Virus record (IMG/VR): IMGVR_UViG_3300027792_000015 | Coordinates: 41,249-105,248 of that record | Source: a virus | DNA: 64,000 bases | Direction: 5' to 3' (one strand) | In this document: positions 7,894-14,662 of the stretch, in pieces | Layout: the number at the start of each line of letters is the position of its first letter | How positions within the stretch are numbered: position 1 is the first letter of the stretch | Made by a program: the position numbers and the translations under genes | Notes under the pieces: model-generated | Told to the model about the DNA's origin: nothing | Database searches by the model: none | What the model saw: the letters and a program-made list of their open reading frames with translations, nothing else

Positions 7894-8049
7894 ATGGATT
7901 GGAAAATAGCAAACATTTATCGCGGTGTTTTTAAGTTTGGCGAAAAAATCGAAGTTATAAAAGCAAACAAAAACTTTTTAATGGCCAGCACGACAGATTG
8001 TGATGGTTATAAGACTTTATATTATTTATATAGTCTTGAAAGCAAATAG
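7894..8049 (+). CDS. Tiny-paralogue array member (51 aa)
   Basis: GAGG lies before ATG 7894, so earlier in-frame starts are rejected. The motif IYRGVFKFGEKI is at 8-19. The tail ends LYYLYSLESK. Confidence 0.7.
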   Translation: MDWKIANIYRGVFKFGEKIEVIKANKNFLMASTTDCDGYKTLYYLYSLESK

Positions 8050-8057
8050 GTAGAGGT

Positions 8058-8234
8058 ATGACAATGCTACCATATCGAACAATTTATCGCAGAGTTTTAA
8101 AATATAACTATACTATGACACAAAGAAATATAAATAATTATGGGATACATAGTGAAATTTCTTTTTGGTTGGGGCAAACACTAGCAAGCTCATTTATTGT
8201 TTATGGTAATGGAGTTTATTCTTGGAGAACTTAA
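8058..8234 (+). CDS. Tiny-paralogue array member (58 aa)
   Basis: AGAGG lies close to the ATG. The motif IYRRVLKYNYTM is at 9-20. The last base of its stop is the first base of the next ATG. Confidence 0.65.
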   Translation: MTMLPYRTIYRRVLKYNYTMTQRNINNYGIHSEISFWLGQTLASSFIVYGNGVYSWRT

Positions 8235-8338
8235 TGGCAATTCCAATAGCGTGTGAAATGACATATATAAAAGTTTTAAAATACGGCTACACGATGGAAC
8301 AAACGAAAAAATGCTCACCGAAGCCAGAAACAGCGTAG
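8234..8338 (+). CDS. Tiny-paralogue array member, truncated (34 aa)
   Basis: The motif TYIKVLKYGYTM at 10-21 is normal, but the frame ends at TAG 8336 after 34 residues, the shortest copy. The following DNA encodes part of an unrelated family (see 8311-8397), so this looks like a recombination junction. Confidence 0.55.
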   Translation: MAIPIACEMTYIKVLKYGYTMEQTKKCSPKPETA

Positions 8339-8397
8339 AAAAAGCAAAGAGAAATTTTTTGATTATGAAATTAGCGGGGTTAAGTCGCAACACCTAA
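8311..8397 (+). pseudogene. Remnant of the coiled-coil family C-terminus
   Basis: A 28-codon frame opening at ATG 8311 encodes ...VEKAKRNFLIMKLAGLSRNT. The FLIMKLAGL block matches the C-terminal tags of the coiled-coil proteins at 3731 (MLVLELSGI), 15793 (LIIQLAGI) and 16284 (LILYLAGV). It overlaps the truncated array copy in another frame. It appears to be a fragment left by recombination between the two families. Confidence 0.5.
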
Positions 8398-8460
8398 AAT
8401 GTTGCGTGGATTGAAACAAACAGAATTCTATGGCCCTCACTTTATTTGGACTGGAAACCG

Positions 8461-8622
8461 ATGCAAGTAGAAATGAAATATTTATACATAAACATACTTA
8501 AATATAACAACAAAATATATAAAATGAAGCTCTCCAATTACTGGCTAATATTACAAGCAAACGATGAAGCACAAAATTATCATAAAGTTTATATTATATA
8601 CGACAAGGAAATAAATGACTAA
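8461..8622 (+). CDS. Tiny-paralogue array member (53 aa)
   Basis: It starts at the repeated junction ATGCAAGTAG. The motif LYINILKYNNKI is at 8-19. Between 8399 and 8470 a 23-codon frame ending in ...GNRCK could be the tail of a lost copy. Confidence 0.65.
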   Translation: MQVEMKYLYINILKYNNKIYKMKLSNYWLILQANDEAQNYHKVYIIYDKEIND

Positions 8623-8767
8623 TGGCATGAAAGATTTATATATCTATGTATTTAAAGAAAATTGCAAAATATATAAACCATTTTATTGGGGTGACTACCT
8701 TGTGATTAATTGTAAATCATCATTTAGTGATCCTGTCTTTGATTGCTGGATTAAAACATGCAAGTAG
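8615..8767 (+). CDS. Tiny-paralogue array member (50 aa)
   Basis: MTNGMKD subgroup; the first 20 bases are repeated exactly at 9368. The motif LYIYVFKENCKI is at 8-19. It ends in ...TCK at the ATGCAAGTAG junction. Confidence 0.7.
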   Translation: MTNGMKDLYIYVFKENCKIYKPFYWGDYLVINCKSSFSDPVFDCWIKTCK

Positions 8768-8913
8768 ATATGCAAAATGTTTATATAGATTTCTTTAAGC
8801 ATAATTACACAATAAAACAAACATCACATTATAGTAAGTGGTGGAAACTTGTTATTAGAAATAGTAAGGGAACTTATTATTATAACTATTATTATCGAGT
8901 GAAACATAAATGA
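8758..8913 (+). CDS. Tiny-paralogue array member (51 aa)
   Basis: The motif VYIDFFKHNYTI is at 8-19. It is a close sister of the copy at 9224: both have QNVYI[DN]FFK, a WW[KQ]LVI strand and a YYYNY tail. Confidence 0.7.
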   Translation: MQVDMQNVYIDFFKHNYTIKQTSHYSKWWKLVIRNSKGTYYYNYYYRVKHK

Positions 8914-9071
8914 CAGAAGAAATGCAAAGTTTATATACAAAGATAATTAAGTATAATTACAAAATATATGAGGTAGGATATTTGGACGCTTGGTGTATAT
9001 TATATGTTAAAAGTAAAAGTGCTAATGGGTTTTACACACAAAATTGTTTTATTGAATGGAAACATGAATGA
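8910..9071 (+). CDS. Tiny-paralogue array member (53 aa)
   Basis: ATGA coupling on both sides. The motif LYTKIIKYNYKI is at 8-19. The tail has a strand-like WCILYVKSKS. Confidence 0.7.
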   Translation: MTEEMQSLYTKIIKYNYKIYEVGYLDAWCILYVKSKSANGFYTQNCFIEWKHE

Positions 9072-9223
9072 CTACTGGTATGAAAGACATTTATAGATAT
9101 TTCTATAAGCATAATTATACAATAGAAAAAATTCCAACCCATTTAGGCAATACATTAGAGCTTCGCATAAAAGATAAGAACGATTTATCTTGCTCTTATT
9201 TTTTCTTTTATGGTGGAAGATAA
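9068..9223 (+). CDS. Tiny-paralogue array member (51 aa)
   Basis: The start MTTGMKD resembles the copies at 8615 and 9368. The motif IYRYFYKHNYTI is at 8-19. The tail contains SYFFFYGG. Confidence 0.7.
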   Translation: MTTGMKDIYRYFYKHNYTIEKIPTHLGNTLELRIKDKNDLSCSYFFFYGGR

Positions 9224-9367
9224 ATGATTAAAGATATGCAAAATGTTTATATAAATTTCTTTAAGTATAATCACACAATAAAACAATATGGTAATTGGTG
9301 GCAACTTGTTATTGGAAATAGTAGTGGAGGCTATTATTACAACTATTGTTGTCGGGTGGAAAAGTAA
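9224..9367 (+). CDS. Tiny-paralogue array member (47 aa)
   Basis: A sister of the 8758 copy, with VYINFFKYNHTI at 8-19 and the tail YYYNYCCRVEK. It abuts the genes on both sides with no spacer. Confidence 0.7.
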   Translation: MIKDMQNVYINFFKYNHTIKQYGNWWQLVIGNSSGGYYYNYCCRVEK

Positions 9368-9508
9368 ATGACTAATGGCATGAAAGACATTTATATCTAT
9401 GTATTTAAGTTTGGTTTCAAAATATATCAAAATCACACTTACCGCGATTTTTGCGAGTTTTATGTGGTTGGCCCTCTTGAAACTTTGCGTCTTTGTGTAA
9501 TTGATTAG
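9368..9508 (+). CDS. Tiny-paralogue array member (46 aa)
   Basis: A sister of the 8615 copy at the DNA level. The motif IYIYVFKFGFKI is at 8-19, but the tail (FYVVGPLETLRLCVID) is unrelated to its sister's, so the two halves evolve at different rates. Confidence 0.7.
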   Translation: MTNGMKDIYIYVFKFGFKIYQNHTYRDFCEFYVVGPLETLRLCVID

Positions 9509-9520
9509 TGGAGAAATATT

Positions 9521-9694
9521 ATGATACCGAGTGCAATGAAATTTGTATATATAAAATCATTTAAGGGTGGTGATAAAATTCATGCATATCACAATCATCA
9601 CGAACTTGGTTTTCTTGAAATTTGTTTTAAGCATTGGTTTGTTGGCAGTATAATAAGGCGTTTTATTCACTATGGAAAACGAAAATGCAAGTAG
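9521..9694 (+). CDS. Tiny-paralogue array member (57 aa)
   Basis: It has its own GGAG site. The motif VYIKSFKGGDKI is at 9-20. The middle is His-rich (HAYHNHHELG). It ends ...KCK at the third ATGCAAGTAG junction. Confidence 0.65.
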   Translation: MIPSAMKFVYIKSFKGGDKIHAYHNHHELGFLEICFKHWFVGSIIRRFIHYGKRKCK

Positions 9695-9837
9695 CAATGA
9701 AAGACATTTATATAAGTGTATTTAAATACAATCATAAAATATATGATTATTATCCCTATGATGATTTATGCGTAATCTATATTAAAGATAAATACAACAT
9801 TTTTACGGGGAGATATAATGTCAGACATGCAATATGA
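9685..9837 (+). CDS. Tiny-paralogue array member (50 aa)
   Basis: It starts at the ATGCAAGTAG junction. The motif IYISVFKYNHKI is at 8-19. It overlaps the next copy by 20 bases. Confidence 0.7.
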   Translation: MQVAMKDIYISVFKYNHKIYDYYPYDDLCVIYIKDKYNIFTGRYNVRHAI

Positions 9838-10000
9838 TATGAAAAAACTTTATATATCTATTCTTAAGCATAAAGCGCCCATACGCTCATGCACTAGACA
9901 TACCAGTGGATTTTATGTGATTAAGGCATATGTTAAAACAATTTATGTAGAAAAATTAAAGAGATACTATATTTTTAGATTACCGACGAGCAAAAAATGA
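9818..10000 (+). CDS. Tiny-paralogue array member (60 aa)
   Basis: GGGGAG lies before ATG 9818. The motif LYISILKHKAPI is at 11-22, after an extra MSD that extends the MQYDM start. The tail is basic (KLKRYYIFRLPTSKK). Confidence 0.7.
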   Translation: MSDMQYDMKKLYISILKHKAPIRSCTRHTSGFYVIKAYVKTIYVEKLKRYYIFRLPTSKK

Positions 10001-10173
10001 AAGAGCACATAAGAGAAATTTATATAAGTTTGCTCAAACGTAACTACACAGTATATGCATGTTTTAGGTCACCTGATGATTACGAATATATAATCGATCT
10101 TCGAGTAAGCTATTATTTTGCTTTCGATAGACATTTTCTTCGGCCACGGGAGTTGGAATGCAAAGAGATATGA
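9997..10173 (+). CDS. Tiny-paralogue array member (58 aa)
   Basis: ATGA-coupled to the previous copy. The motif IYISLLKRNYTV is at 8-19. It overlaps the next copy by 16 bases. Confidence 0.65.
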   Translation: MKEHIREIYISLLKRNYTVYACFRSPDDYEYIIDLRVSYYFAFDRHFLRPRELECKEI

Positions 10174-10316
10174 TAAAATTGTATGTTGATTTTTTTAAGT
10201 ATAATGTTGCAATATATAAGATGGAAACGCCAGAATATTTGGAAGATACAGTTATGGTGTTTTGTGTGTCAAAATCTAATCTTTATTATTTTAATTATTG
10301 CACTATTAGAAAGTAA
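10158..10316 (+). CDS. Tiny-paralogue array member (52 aa)
   Basis: GGGAG and TTGGA stretches precede the ATG. The motif LYVDFFKYNVAI is at 8-19. The tail NLYYFNYCTIRK resembles those at 8758 and 9224. Confidence 0.7.
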   Translation: MQRDMIKLYVDFFKYNVAIYKMETPEYLEDTVMVFCVSKSNLYYFNYCTIRK

Positions 10317-10319
10317 TAT

Positions 10320-10508
10320 ATGATGCCACTTAATATAAAAAGCATTTATTTGAAATATTTTAAATTTAACCTTCCGATATTATCATTTTCTGAATCTGGA
10401 TATGATGAGGGTGGATACATAATTGATATTAAATCAACTCTTCCTACATATTTGGAGAGATATATTCTACTGCCAACATTATCTCGCCACACACTTGTTC
10501 GATTATAA
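10320..10508 (+). CDS. Tiny-paralogue array member (62 aa)
   Basis: The motif IYLKYFKFNLPI is at 9-20 when ATG 10320 is used; ATG 10323 is equally possible. The C-terminus is longer and Leu-rich. Confidence 0.65.
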   Translation: MMPLNIKSIYLKYFKFNLPILSFSESGYDEGGYIIDIKSTLPTYLERYILLPTLSRHTLVRL

Positions 10509-10521
10509 TATTTGGTGCCAA

Positions 10522-10665
10522 ATGTCTTATGAAATAGCAACAATATATACCGAATTATTTAAGCACAAGGGAAGAATAATTGGTTTTAATCACTTAAACA
10601 CTTACTATGACATAACAATAAGTTTGTATGGTTCCTATGACGCGCATCACTTATATATTACTTAA
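10522..10665 (+). CDS. Tiny-paralogue array member (47 aa)
   Basis: I use ATG 10522; a longer in-frame start would overlap the previous gene by about 85 bases. The motif IYTELFKHKGRI is at 8-19. Confidence 0.65.
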   Translation: MSYEIATIYTELFKHKGRIIGFNHLNTYYDITISLYGSYDAHHLYIT

Positions 10666-10675
10666 AGGGAAAAAT

Positions 10676-10822
10676 ATGCCAGATAAAATTAGACATCTTT
10701 ATATGTGTATGTTTGTTTGGGGCTGGACTATAAATAAAATAATTGAAAGAAATAACCATTATAGTATAGAAATTTTTTCTGATTCAATGAAGTATAAATA
10801 TAATTATAGATTGGAAAAATAA
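10676..10822 (+). CDS. Tiny-paralogue array member, atypical motif (48 aa)
   Basis: The motif LYMCMFVWGWTI at 8-19 keeps the Tyr and the final Ile, but the normally invariant Lys is Val. The tail has MKYKYNYRLEK. Confidence 0.65.
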   Translation: MPDKIRHLYMCMFVWGWTINKIIERNNHYSIEIFSDSMKYKYNYRLEK

Positions 10823-10983
10823 TGATATTGCCATATAAAATTAATAATATTTATGTATTATTGTTTAAGCGTAATTGGATTGTGAATGAAGTAATTGAGA
10901 GAGATGAATGTTATGATATTTATATATCTGCTTCACCTCGCATAATCAGCGCATGGAATTTATATAGATTGGACAAACAATGA
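10822..10983 (+). CDS. Tiny-paralogue array member (53 aa)
   Basis: TAATG overlap with the previous copy and ATGA with the next. The motif IYVLLFKRNWIV is at 10-21. It is a sister of the previous copy: both have E.[IVN].ER[DN].{2}Y.I and a .Y+L[ED]K tail. Confidence 0.7.
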   Translation: MILPYKINNIYVLLFKRNWIVNEVIERDECYDIYISASPRIISAWNLYRLDKQ

Positions 10984-11177
10984 CTTGGGCAATGAACAGA
11001 ATTTATTTTAGGTTGCTAAAACATAAAAATACAGTTGTTTCAGTAGATAAGCAAAATGAAATAAATGCATATGTTGTAAAATTACGCGACCAAACATCCC
11101 AGTGTGTTTATACTTACGTTCTTTATGACGATAATTCACCAGCAATAGTATTTAATAAAGGATCAAATAATGATTGA
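10980..11177 (+). CDS. Tiny-paralogue array member (65 aa)
   Basis: This is the last copy before the first interruption. The motif IYFRLLKHKNTV is at 8-19. It overlaps the nucleotidyltransferase start by eight bases. Confidence 0.7.
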   Translation: MTWAMNRIYFRLLKHKNTVVSVDKQNEINAYVVKLRDQTSQCVYTYVLYDDNSPAIVFNKGSNND

Positions 11178-11754
11178 TATAAACATTTACTCTTATGGTT
11201 CTCGTGTTTATGGAACGCACACAGAAAATTCAGATTTTGATTATATAGTTGTTTCAGATACACAAATTCCCCACCAGCAAATAGACAAAGAAAATACAAA
11301 CTATACGATTTATAGTATGGAGGAATTTTATAAGCAAATACGGGAATATGAAATATCAGCCTTGGAGTGTTTGTTTTTGCCAGCCAATCAAATAATTAAA
11401 AACTCTCAACCAATTCAACCACCGTCCGACTTTGACTTGGGAAAACTTCGGTCTTCCATTTCCGCAAAGGCGTCTAATAGTTTCGTAAAGGCCAAGAAAA
11501 AGTTTATAGTTGAAAAAGACCGTAATATTTATGTTGGTAAAAAGAGTTTGTTTCATTCTTTGCGAATTCCTATTTTTGGTTGTCAGTTGGCTACCAGCGG
11601 AAAAATCACAAATTATGCAGCAGCTAATCATTACTGGCCGGATATACTAAATAATCCCAGTGAGAATTGGGAGGATTACCACAAAATTTACAAACCCATT
11701 CACAATAAAGAAATGACAGAATTCCGGAAACACTGCCCAAAGGAAAACACATGA
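11170..11754 (+). CDS. Predicted nucleotidyltransferase (RlaP/COG3541-like)
   Basis: A 194 aa protein starting MIDINIYSYGSRVYGTHTEN, followed by SDFDYIVV. The GS...(9)...D.D pattern is the nucleotide- and metal-binding core of the polymerase-beta nucleotidyltransferase superfamily. The length and the GSRxYGT form fit the predicted nucleotidyltransferases found in many phages; their substrate, possibly RNA ends, is not established. It overlaps the previous array gene and is followed by the Cys-rich gene with a four-base overlap, so the two are probably co-translated. Confidence 0.75.
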   Translation: MIDINIYSYGSRVYGTHTENSDFDYIVVSDTQIPHQQIDKENTNYTIYSMEEFYKQIREYEISALECLFLPANQIIKNSQPIQPPSDFDLGKLRSSISAKASNSFVKAKKKFIVEKDRNIYVGKKSLFHSLRIPIFGCQLATSGKITNYAAANHYWPDILNNPSENWEDYHKIYKPIHNKEMTEFRKHCPKENT

Positions 11755-12431
11755 AAAAAGAATTAGAAGAAAAACTATTTAAAGACTTTCCGCTACTTTA
11801 TGGCGATCGCAACAGACCAATGACCGAAACTTGTATGTGCTGGGGGTGTTCGTGCGGCACAGGCTGGTTTGATTTGATTTATGAGTTGTCGTCTAAATTG
11901 GAACCACTCATTGAGGAAATAAAATTAGCGAGCGATGGTGGTCCTTGTGAGCGCTGTGGGTGCTCAAAGGATAGTCACCACGGAGAATGTCAAACAATCG
12001 TAAATCATCCATTCTTACTGAAAGTTCCATATTCTTGTGAAGTTCCTAATTTAAGTGTTTCTCTTAAAAGAAATAAATCTTTTTTGAGGGGAATAAAAGA
12101 TTATGTTCGTGTGTTGTGGAAAAAGCATAGAACATCAATGAGGAAAGCAATAAATCGTGTGTCGTATTTCCTTTTTAAGAAGTCAATTCTATCTTACAAA
12201 AAGAAATGTTTCTGTGATTGTTATAGCATTTCCCACCCACGCGCCTCGCAGGTAAAAGAAAAAATGGGTGAAATGAAAATGTATCTCACACACGGAACCG
12301 ACGAAATGTTTGATTTAATTGACAAAGCAACTGAAAAGTCTCTTACTATTTGTGAGAACTGCGGCCAACCAGGAAAGCCAAACGAATACGGTTGGATATC
12401 TGTTCTGTGCGAGGAATGTAGGAAAAAGTAA
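11751..12431 (+). CDS. Cys-rich conserved phage-type protein (226 aa)
   Basis: The function is unknown. Residues about 27-45 read ETCMCWGCSCGTGWFDLIY; further zinc-type knuckles are CERCGC near 62, CFCDC in the middle, and CENCGQ...CEECR at the C-terminus, so at least two metal sites are likely. Proteins with a WGC..G.GWFDLI N-terminus occur in other phages, from memory, without a known role. The central part is basic and could touch nucleic acid (inference). Its stop abuts the next array copy. Confidence 0.6.
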   Translation: MKKELEEKLFKDFPLLYGDRNRPMTETCMCWGCSCGTGWFDLIYELSSKLEPLIEEIKLASDGGPCERCGCSKDSHHGECQTIVNHPFLLKVPYSCEVPNLSVSLKRNKSFLRGIKDYVRVLWKKHRTSMRKAINRVSYFLFKKSILSYKKKCFCDCYSISHPRASQVKEKMGEMKMYLTHGTDEMFDLIDKATEKSLTICENCGQPGKPNEYGWISVLCEECRKK

Positions 12432-12572
12432 ATGGATCGTAATATTAGTAGCCTATACATAAATATATTTAAAAATAACTGTAAAGTTTATGAGTTTGTA
12501 AATGAAAAAAACTTGTATATTATTAGAGTGGAATTACGCGGTTGGTATAAGCCATGTTTTTTGTGGAAATAA
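12432..12572 (+). CDS. Tiny-paralogue array member (46 aa)
   Basis: It starts directly after the Cys-rich gene stop. The motif LYINIFKNNCKV is at 8-19, followed by LYIIRVEL. Confidence 0.7.
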   Translation: MDRNISSLYINIFKNNCKVYEFVNEKNLYIIRVELRGWYKPCFLWK

Positions 12573-12589
12573 TATAGAAAGCGGTTGAA

Positions 12590-12730
12590 ATGTATTACCT
12601 TATGAGTGTTGTATATATTAGTGCATTAAAAGATAAATGTAAGATTAATATTGCAGAAGATGAATTCTCATATATTGTTTGGGTTGTTCCAAAAATTGGG
12701 TATAGTGTTCCCTATTATCTAAAAAGGTAA
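12590..12730 (+). CDS. Tiny-paralogue array member (46 aa)
   Basis: The motif VYISALKDKCKI is at 8-19. The tail has the strand SYIVWVVP and ends PYYLKR. Confidence 0.7.
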   Translation: MYYLMSVVYISALKDKCKINIAEDEFSYIVWVVPKIGYSVPYYLKR

Positions 12731-12734
12731 TTGA

Positions 12735-12875
12735 ATGAGATACGAAGTGTTTTATATGTATTTTTGGTTGTTTAAACATAATCTTAAAGTTATTGAGTTT
12801 ATAGAAGAGGAAAATGAATATATAATTTATCTTGAACCAGGTCGTAGCTTGCGTCCATATGTTTTTAAAAAATAG
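12735..12875 (+). CDS. Tiny-paralogue array member (46 aa)
   Basis: The motif MYFWLFKHNLKV is at 8-19. The tail EYIIYLEPG...YVFKK parallels the two copies before it, so these three form a local subgroup. Confidence 0.7.
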   Translation: MRYEVFYMYFWLFKHNLKVIEFIEEENEYIIYLEPGRSLRPYVFKK

Positions 12876-12888
12876 AAAGAGAATTATA

Positions 12889-13014
12889 ATGATTTATGGT
12901 ATGCGTTATATTTACAAGAAGTTCTTTAAATATAATTACAAAATTATAGGATTTGAGTATAAAAATGAAAAATTATTAATTTATGTTAATGATATGTTTC
13001 CACGTGCCATATGA
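12889..13014 (+). CDS. Tiny-paralogue array member (41 aa)
   Basis: A short copy with IYKKFFKYNYKI at 8-19. A GAGA stretch lies before ATG 12889; the upstream in-frame start is rejected because it lies in the previous gene. It ends inside the next start (ATATGA). Confidence 0.65.
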   Translation: MIYGMRYIYKKFFKYNYKIIGFEYKNEKLLIYVNDMFPRAI

Positions 13015-13184
13015 AATTCTTTGTTAAGGCGCCGGGCATGAGTTATTATATGTGTAGTATTTATATACAGTTGCTTAAATATAAATACAAAATTATAAAA
13101 TTTAAAGAAACAAACGATAAATTAATATTTTATTTTGATGATAATATTATCGACCTATCTTTTCCCTACGAGGTTAAAAAATGA
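13011..13184 (+). CDS. Tiny-paralogue array member (57 aa)
   Basis: With ATG 13011 the motif IYIQLLKYKYKI is at 17-28. Starting at the internal ATG encoding residue 10 would restore the usual register, so the true start is uncertain. It is ATGA-coupled to the next gene. Confidence 0.65.
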   Translation: MKFFVKAPGMSYYMCSIYIQLLKYKYKIIKFKETNDKLIFYFDDNIIDLSFPYEVKK

Positions 13185-13639
13185 ATATATTTGTTTTAGA
13201 TTTAGAACCATCCAAAGCCGCTAAATTTCACGCAGACAAGCATGTAATAAAATTAATTCTGGAAACAGCGCAGCTGCTTTCTACGGCCGTTCGGTTAAGT
13301 GGTATTGATTTTGGATATCGCATTACACATCAAAATCATCCGTGTAGCCTTTGGACCAGAAAAACAAGAGCAAATTTTGAGTGGCTTAAAGAATTAGGTA
13401 TCGCATTGTGCGAAGAATATACTTATAGATATGGAAAAATTCACGCAAGCGAAAGTATTATTCGTGGAGCACCCAATCAAATAATTACCGCCGGCCCACT
13501 TACTCCTTTTGCACAAGCAATGCCAGAAGAATATAAAAATAATGACCCAGTTGCGGCATACAGAAATTATTATTTAGCTGAAAAGAAAAACTTATTACAC
13601 TACACAAAAAGGGAAAAACCAGAATGGATAAAAATTTAG
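13181..13639 (+). CDS. Conserved phage protein of unknown function (152 aa)
   Basis: It begins MNIFVLDLEPSKAAKFHADK and contains a THQNHPCSLW segment, CEEYTYRYGK and LTPFAQAMPEEYK, ending in KREKPEW. From memory this set of motifs belongs to a protein common in tailed phages that is annotated as hypothetical. The fixed His, Cys and Asp positions suggest an enzyme or metal site, but no reaction is established. It overlaps genes on both sides and interrupts the tiny-paralogue array. Confidence 0.65.
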   Translation: MNIFVLDLEPSKAAKFHADKHVIKLILETAQLLSTAVRLSGIDFGYRITHQNHPCSLWTRKTRANFEWLKELGIALCEEYTYRYGKIHASESIIRGAPNQIITAGPLTPFAQAMPEEYKNNDPVAAYRNYYLAEKKNLLHYTKREKPEWIKI

Positions 13640-13977
13640 CAGACGCTTTTATACAAGAACTATTAAATAAAAAACGTCTTGGCAAAGAGAAACTAAAATT
13701 AGTGTTAAATGAACTTTTCAAAAGAGGAAATTTGGACCAAGAGGACATAAAATACAATGAGTCAAAATTTCCCTTCACCAATAAAGAGTTTGCCGCTGCG
13801 TTTGAGCACTTGGTCGATGGCAAGAAACCATCGAACGCGACGAACGACAACGAAGTGTGGATTTTTGACCACAGGGGCCATATTTTTACGGCAGAAATAA
13901 TCATGGGCCAAGGGTCATCATATATTTTATCAATGGGTTCTCGTTACTCAAAGTTGCCAGTGATAAAATTAAAATGA
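13624..13977 (+). CDS. Hypothetical protein (117 aa)
   Basis: Not recognised. The first half is helical and basic; the second half contains a strand-rich VWIFDHRGHIFTAEIIMG. It overlaps the previous gene by 16 bases and the next array copy by ATGA. Confidence 0.6.
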   Translation: MDKNLADAFIQELLNKKRLGKEKLKLVLNELFKRGNLDQEDIKYNESKFPFTNKEFAAAFEHLVDGKKPSNATNDNEVWIFDHRGHIFTAEIIMGQGSSYILSMGSRYSKLPVIKLK

Positions 13978-14132
13978 GTCCATCGATTTATAGATTATAC
14001 GTGGATATATTTAAGCACAAAATAAAGGCAAAGTGGAAGACCCGTAAGGGTGAAAATTATTTTATGATTTATTCGAGCCAGGAAAATGGAATAAACCACT
14101 TTTATTTGTTGGTTGAAACTAAAAATGGATAA
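13974..14132 (+). CDS. Tiny-paralogue array member (52 aa)
   Basis: First of the YRLY subgroup (SIYRLYVDIFK). The motif LYVDIFKHKIKA is at 8-19, with Ala at the usual Ile. It overlaps the next copy by eight bases. Confidence 0.7.
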   Translation: MSPSIYRLYVDIFKHKIKAKWKTRKGENYFMIYSSQENGINHFYLLVETKNG

Positions 14133-14283
14133 GTCAGTTTATAGATTATATATAGATATTTTTAAAAACAATATTAAGGCCGACTGGACTGTTACCTATA
14201 TGATTGATTATGTGTGGGTTGTTGCGGAAGAAGACAATTATGGGTTTCGTAGTTACTTTTACATATTACAGGAAATAAAATAA
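14125..14283 (+). CDS. Tiny-paralogue array member (52 aa)
   Basis: A sister of the previous copy (SVYRLYIDIFK, IKADW against IKAKW). The motif is at 8-19. TAATG overlap with the next copy. Confidence 0.7.
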   Translation: MDKSVYRLYIDIFKNNIKADWTVTYMIDYVWVVAEEDNYGFRSYFYILQEIK

Positions 14284-14504
14284 TGGATTATTCTGTTCGT
14301 GAAATGTATATAAATATTTTAAAATCAAGATCAAAAATATACGATTATCATGTTTATTTTGATAATTCTGTCCGAATTTCTGTTATAGGTAATAATTTTA
14401 AAAGATATCACGTTATACTTGTTTCTTCTAATAAACTTAAAAATAAACATATAATTTGGTCGCGTTATGGACTTTATAATAATCCACGCAAGCATTGGGA
14501 ATAA
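14283..14504 (+). CDS. Tiny-paralogue array member, longest (73 aa)
   Basis: The motif MYINILKSRSKI is at 8-19. The C-terminus is extended (HIIWSRYGLYNNPRKHWE), making this the longest copy. Confidence 0.7.
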   Translation: MDYSVREMYINILKSRSKIYDYHVYFDNSVRISVIGNNFKRYHVILVSSNKLKNKHIIWSRYGLYNNPRKHWE

Positions 14505-14506
14505 AT

Positions 14507-14662
14507 ATGAGTTCAAACATTTATAGACTATACATTAATATTTTTAAATACGGCGGTCGAATACTAAATCAATTTACAGAACATAATGGAGATATAGTAA
14601 TAAACTTATCAAATAGTTGGTTTTGTTCTGTTTTAAGGAGTAAGAATGATTTACCTGGATAA
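14507..14662 (+). CDS. Tiny-paralogue array member, last of the array (51 aa)
   Basis: YRLY subgroup, with LYINIFKYGGRI at 8-19. It runs 17 bases into the cysteine desulfurase gene, so the ribosome binding site AAGGAG of that gene lies in its coding sequence. Confidence 0.7.
   Translation: MSSNIYRLYINIFKYGGRILNQFTEHNGDIVINLSNSWFCSVLRSKNDLPG

Larger units (their letters stand above)
5315..14662 (+). repeat. Tandem array of 45 tiny paralogous genes
   Basis: Forty-five ORFs of 34-73 codons lie head to tail. They share the motif [ILVFM]Y[IVRT]xx[FLIM][KR]x[NGK]xx[IVM]; in 33 of the 47 copies in the window it sits at exactly residues 8-19. Behind it come 25-40 variable residues, often aromatic and strand-like. 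Many neighbours overlap by ATGA or by longer junctions. Subgroups share near-identical DNA: the junction ATGCAAGTAG at 8461, 8758 and 9685; the 20-base string at 8615 repeated at 9368; the MQY[EG]M starts at 5657, 6149 and 6450; the YRLY[VI][DN]IFK group at 13974, 14125 and 14507. This shows repeated duplication. Non-family genes interrupt it at 11170-12431 and 13181-13977. I do not recognise the family; no function is assigned. Confidence 0.85.

Noticed and set aside
8190-8393. Minus-strand ORF inside the tiny-gene array
   Set aside because: It lies opposite two supported + strand frames and shows no recognisable feature.
5315-14662. CRISPR array or non-coding repeat
   Set aside because: Repeat units vary in length, keep reading frame with start and stop codons, and conserve protein more than DNA.
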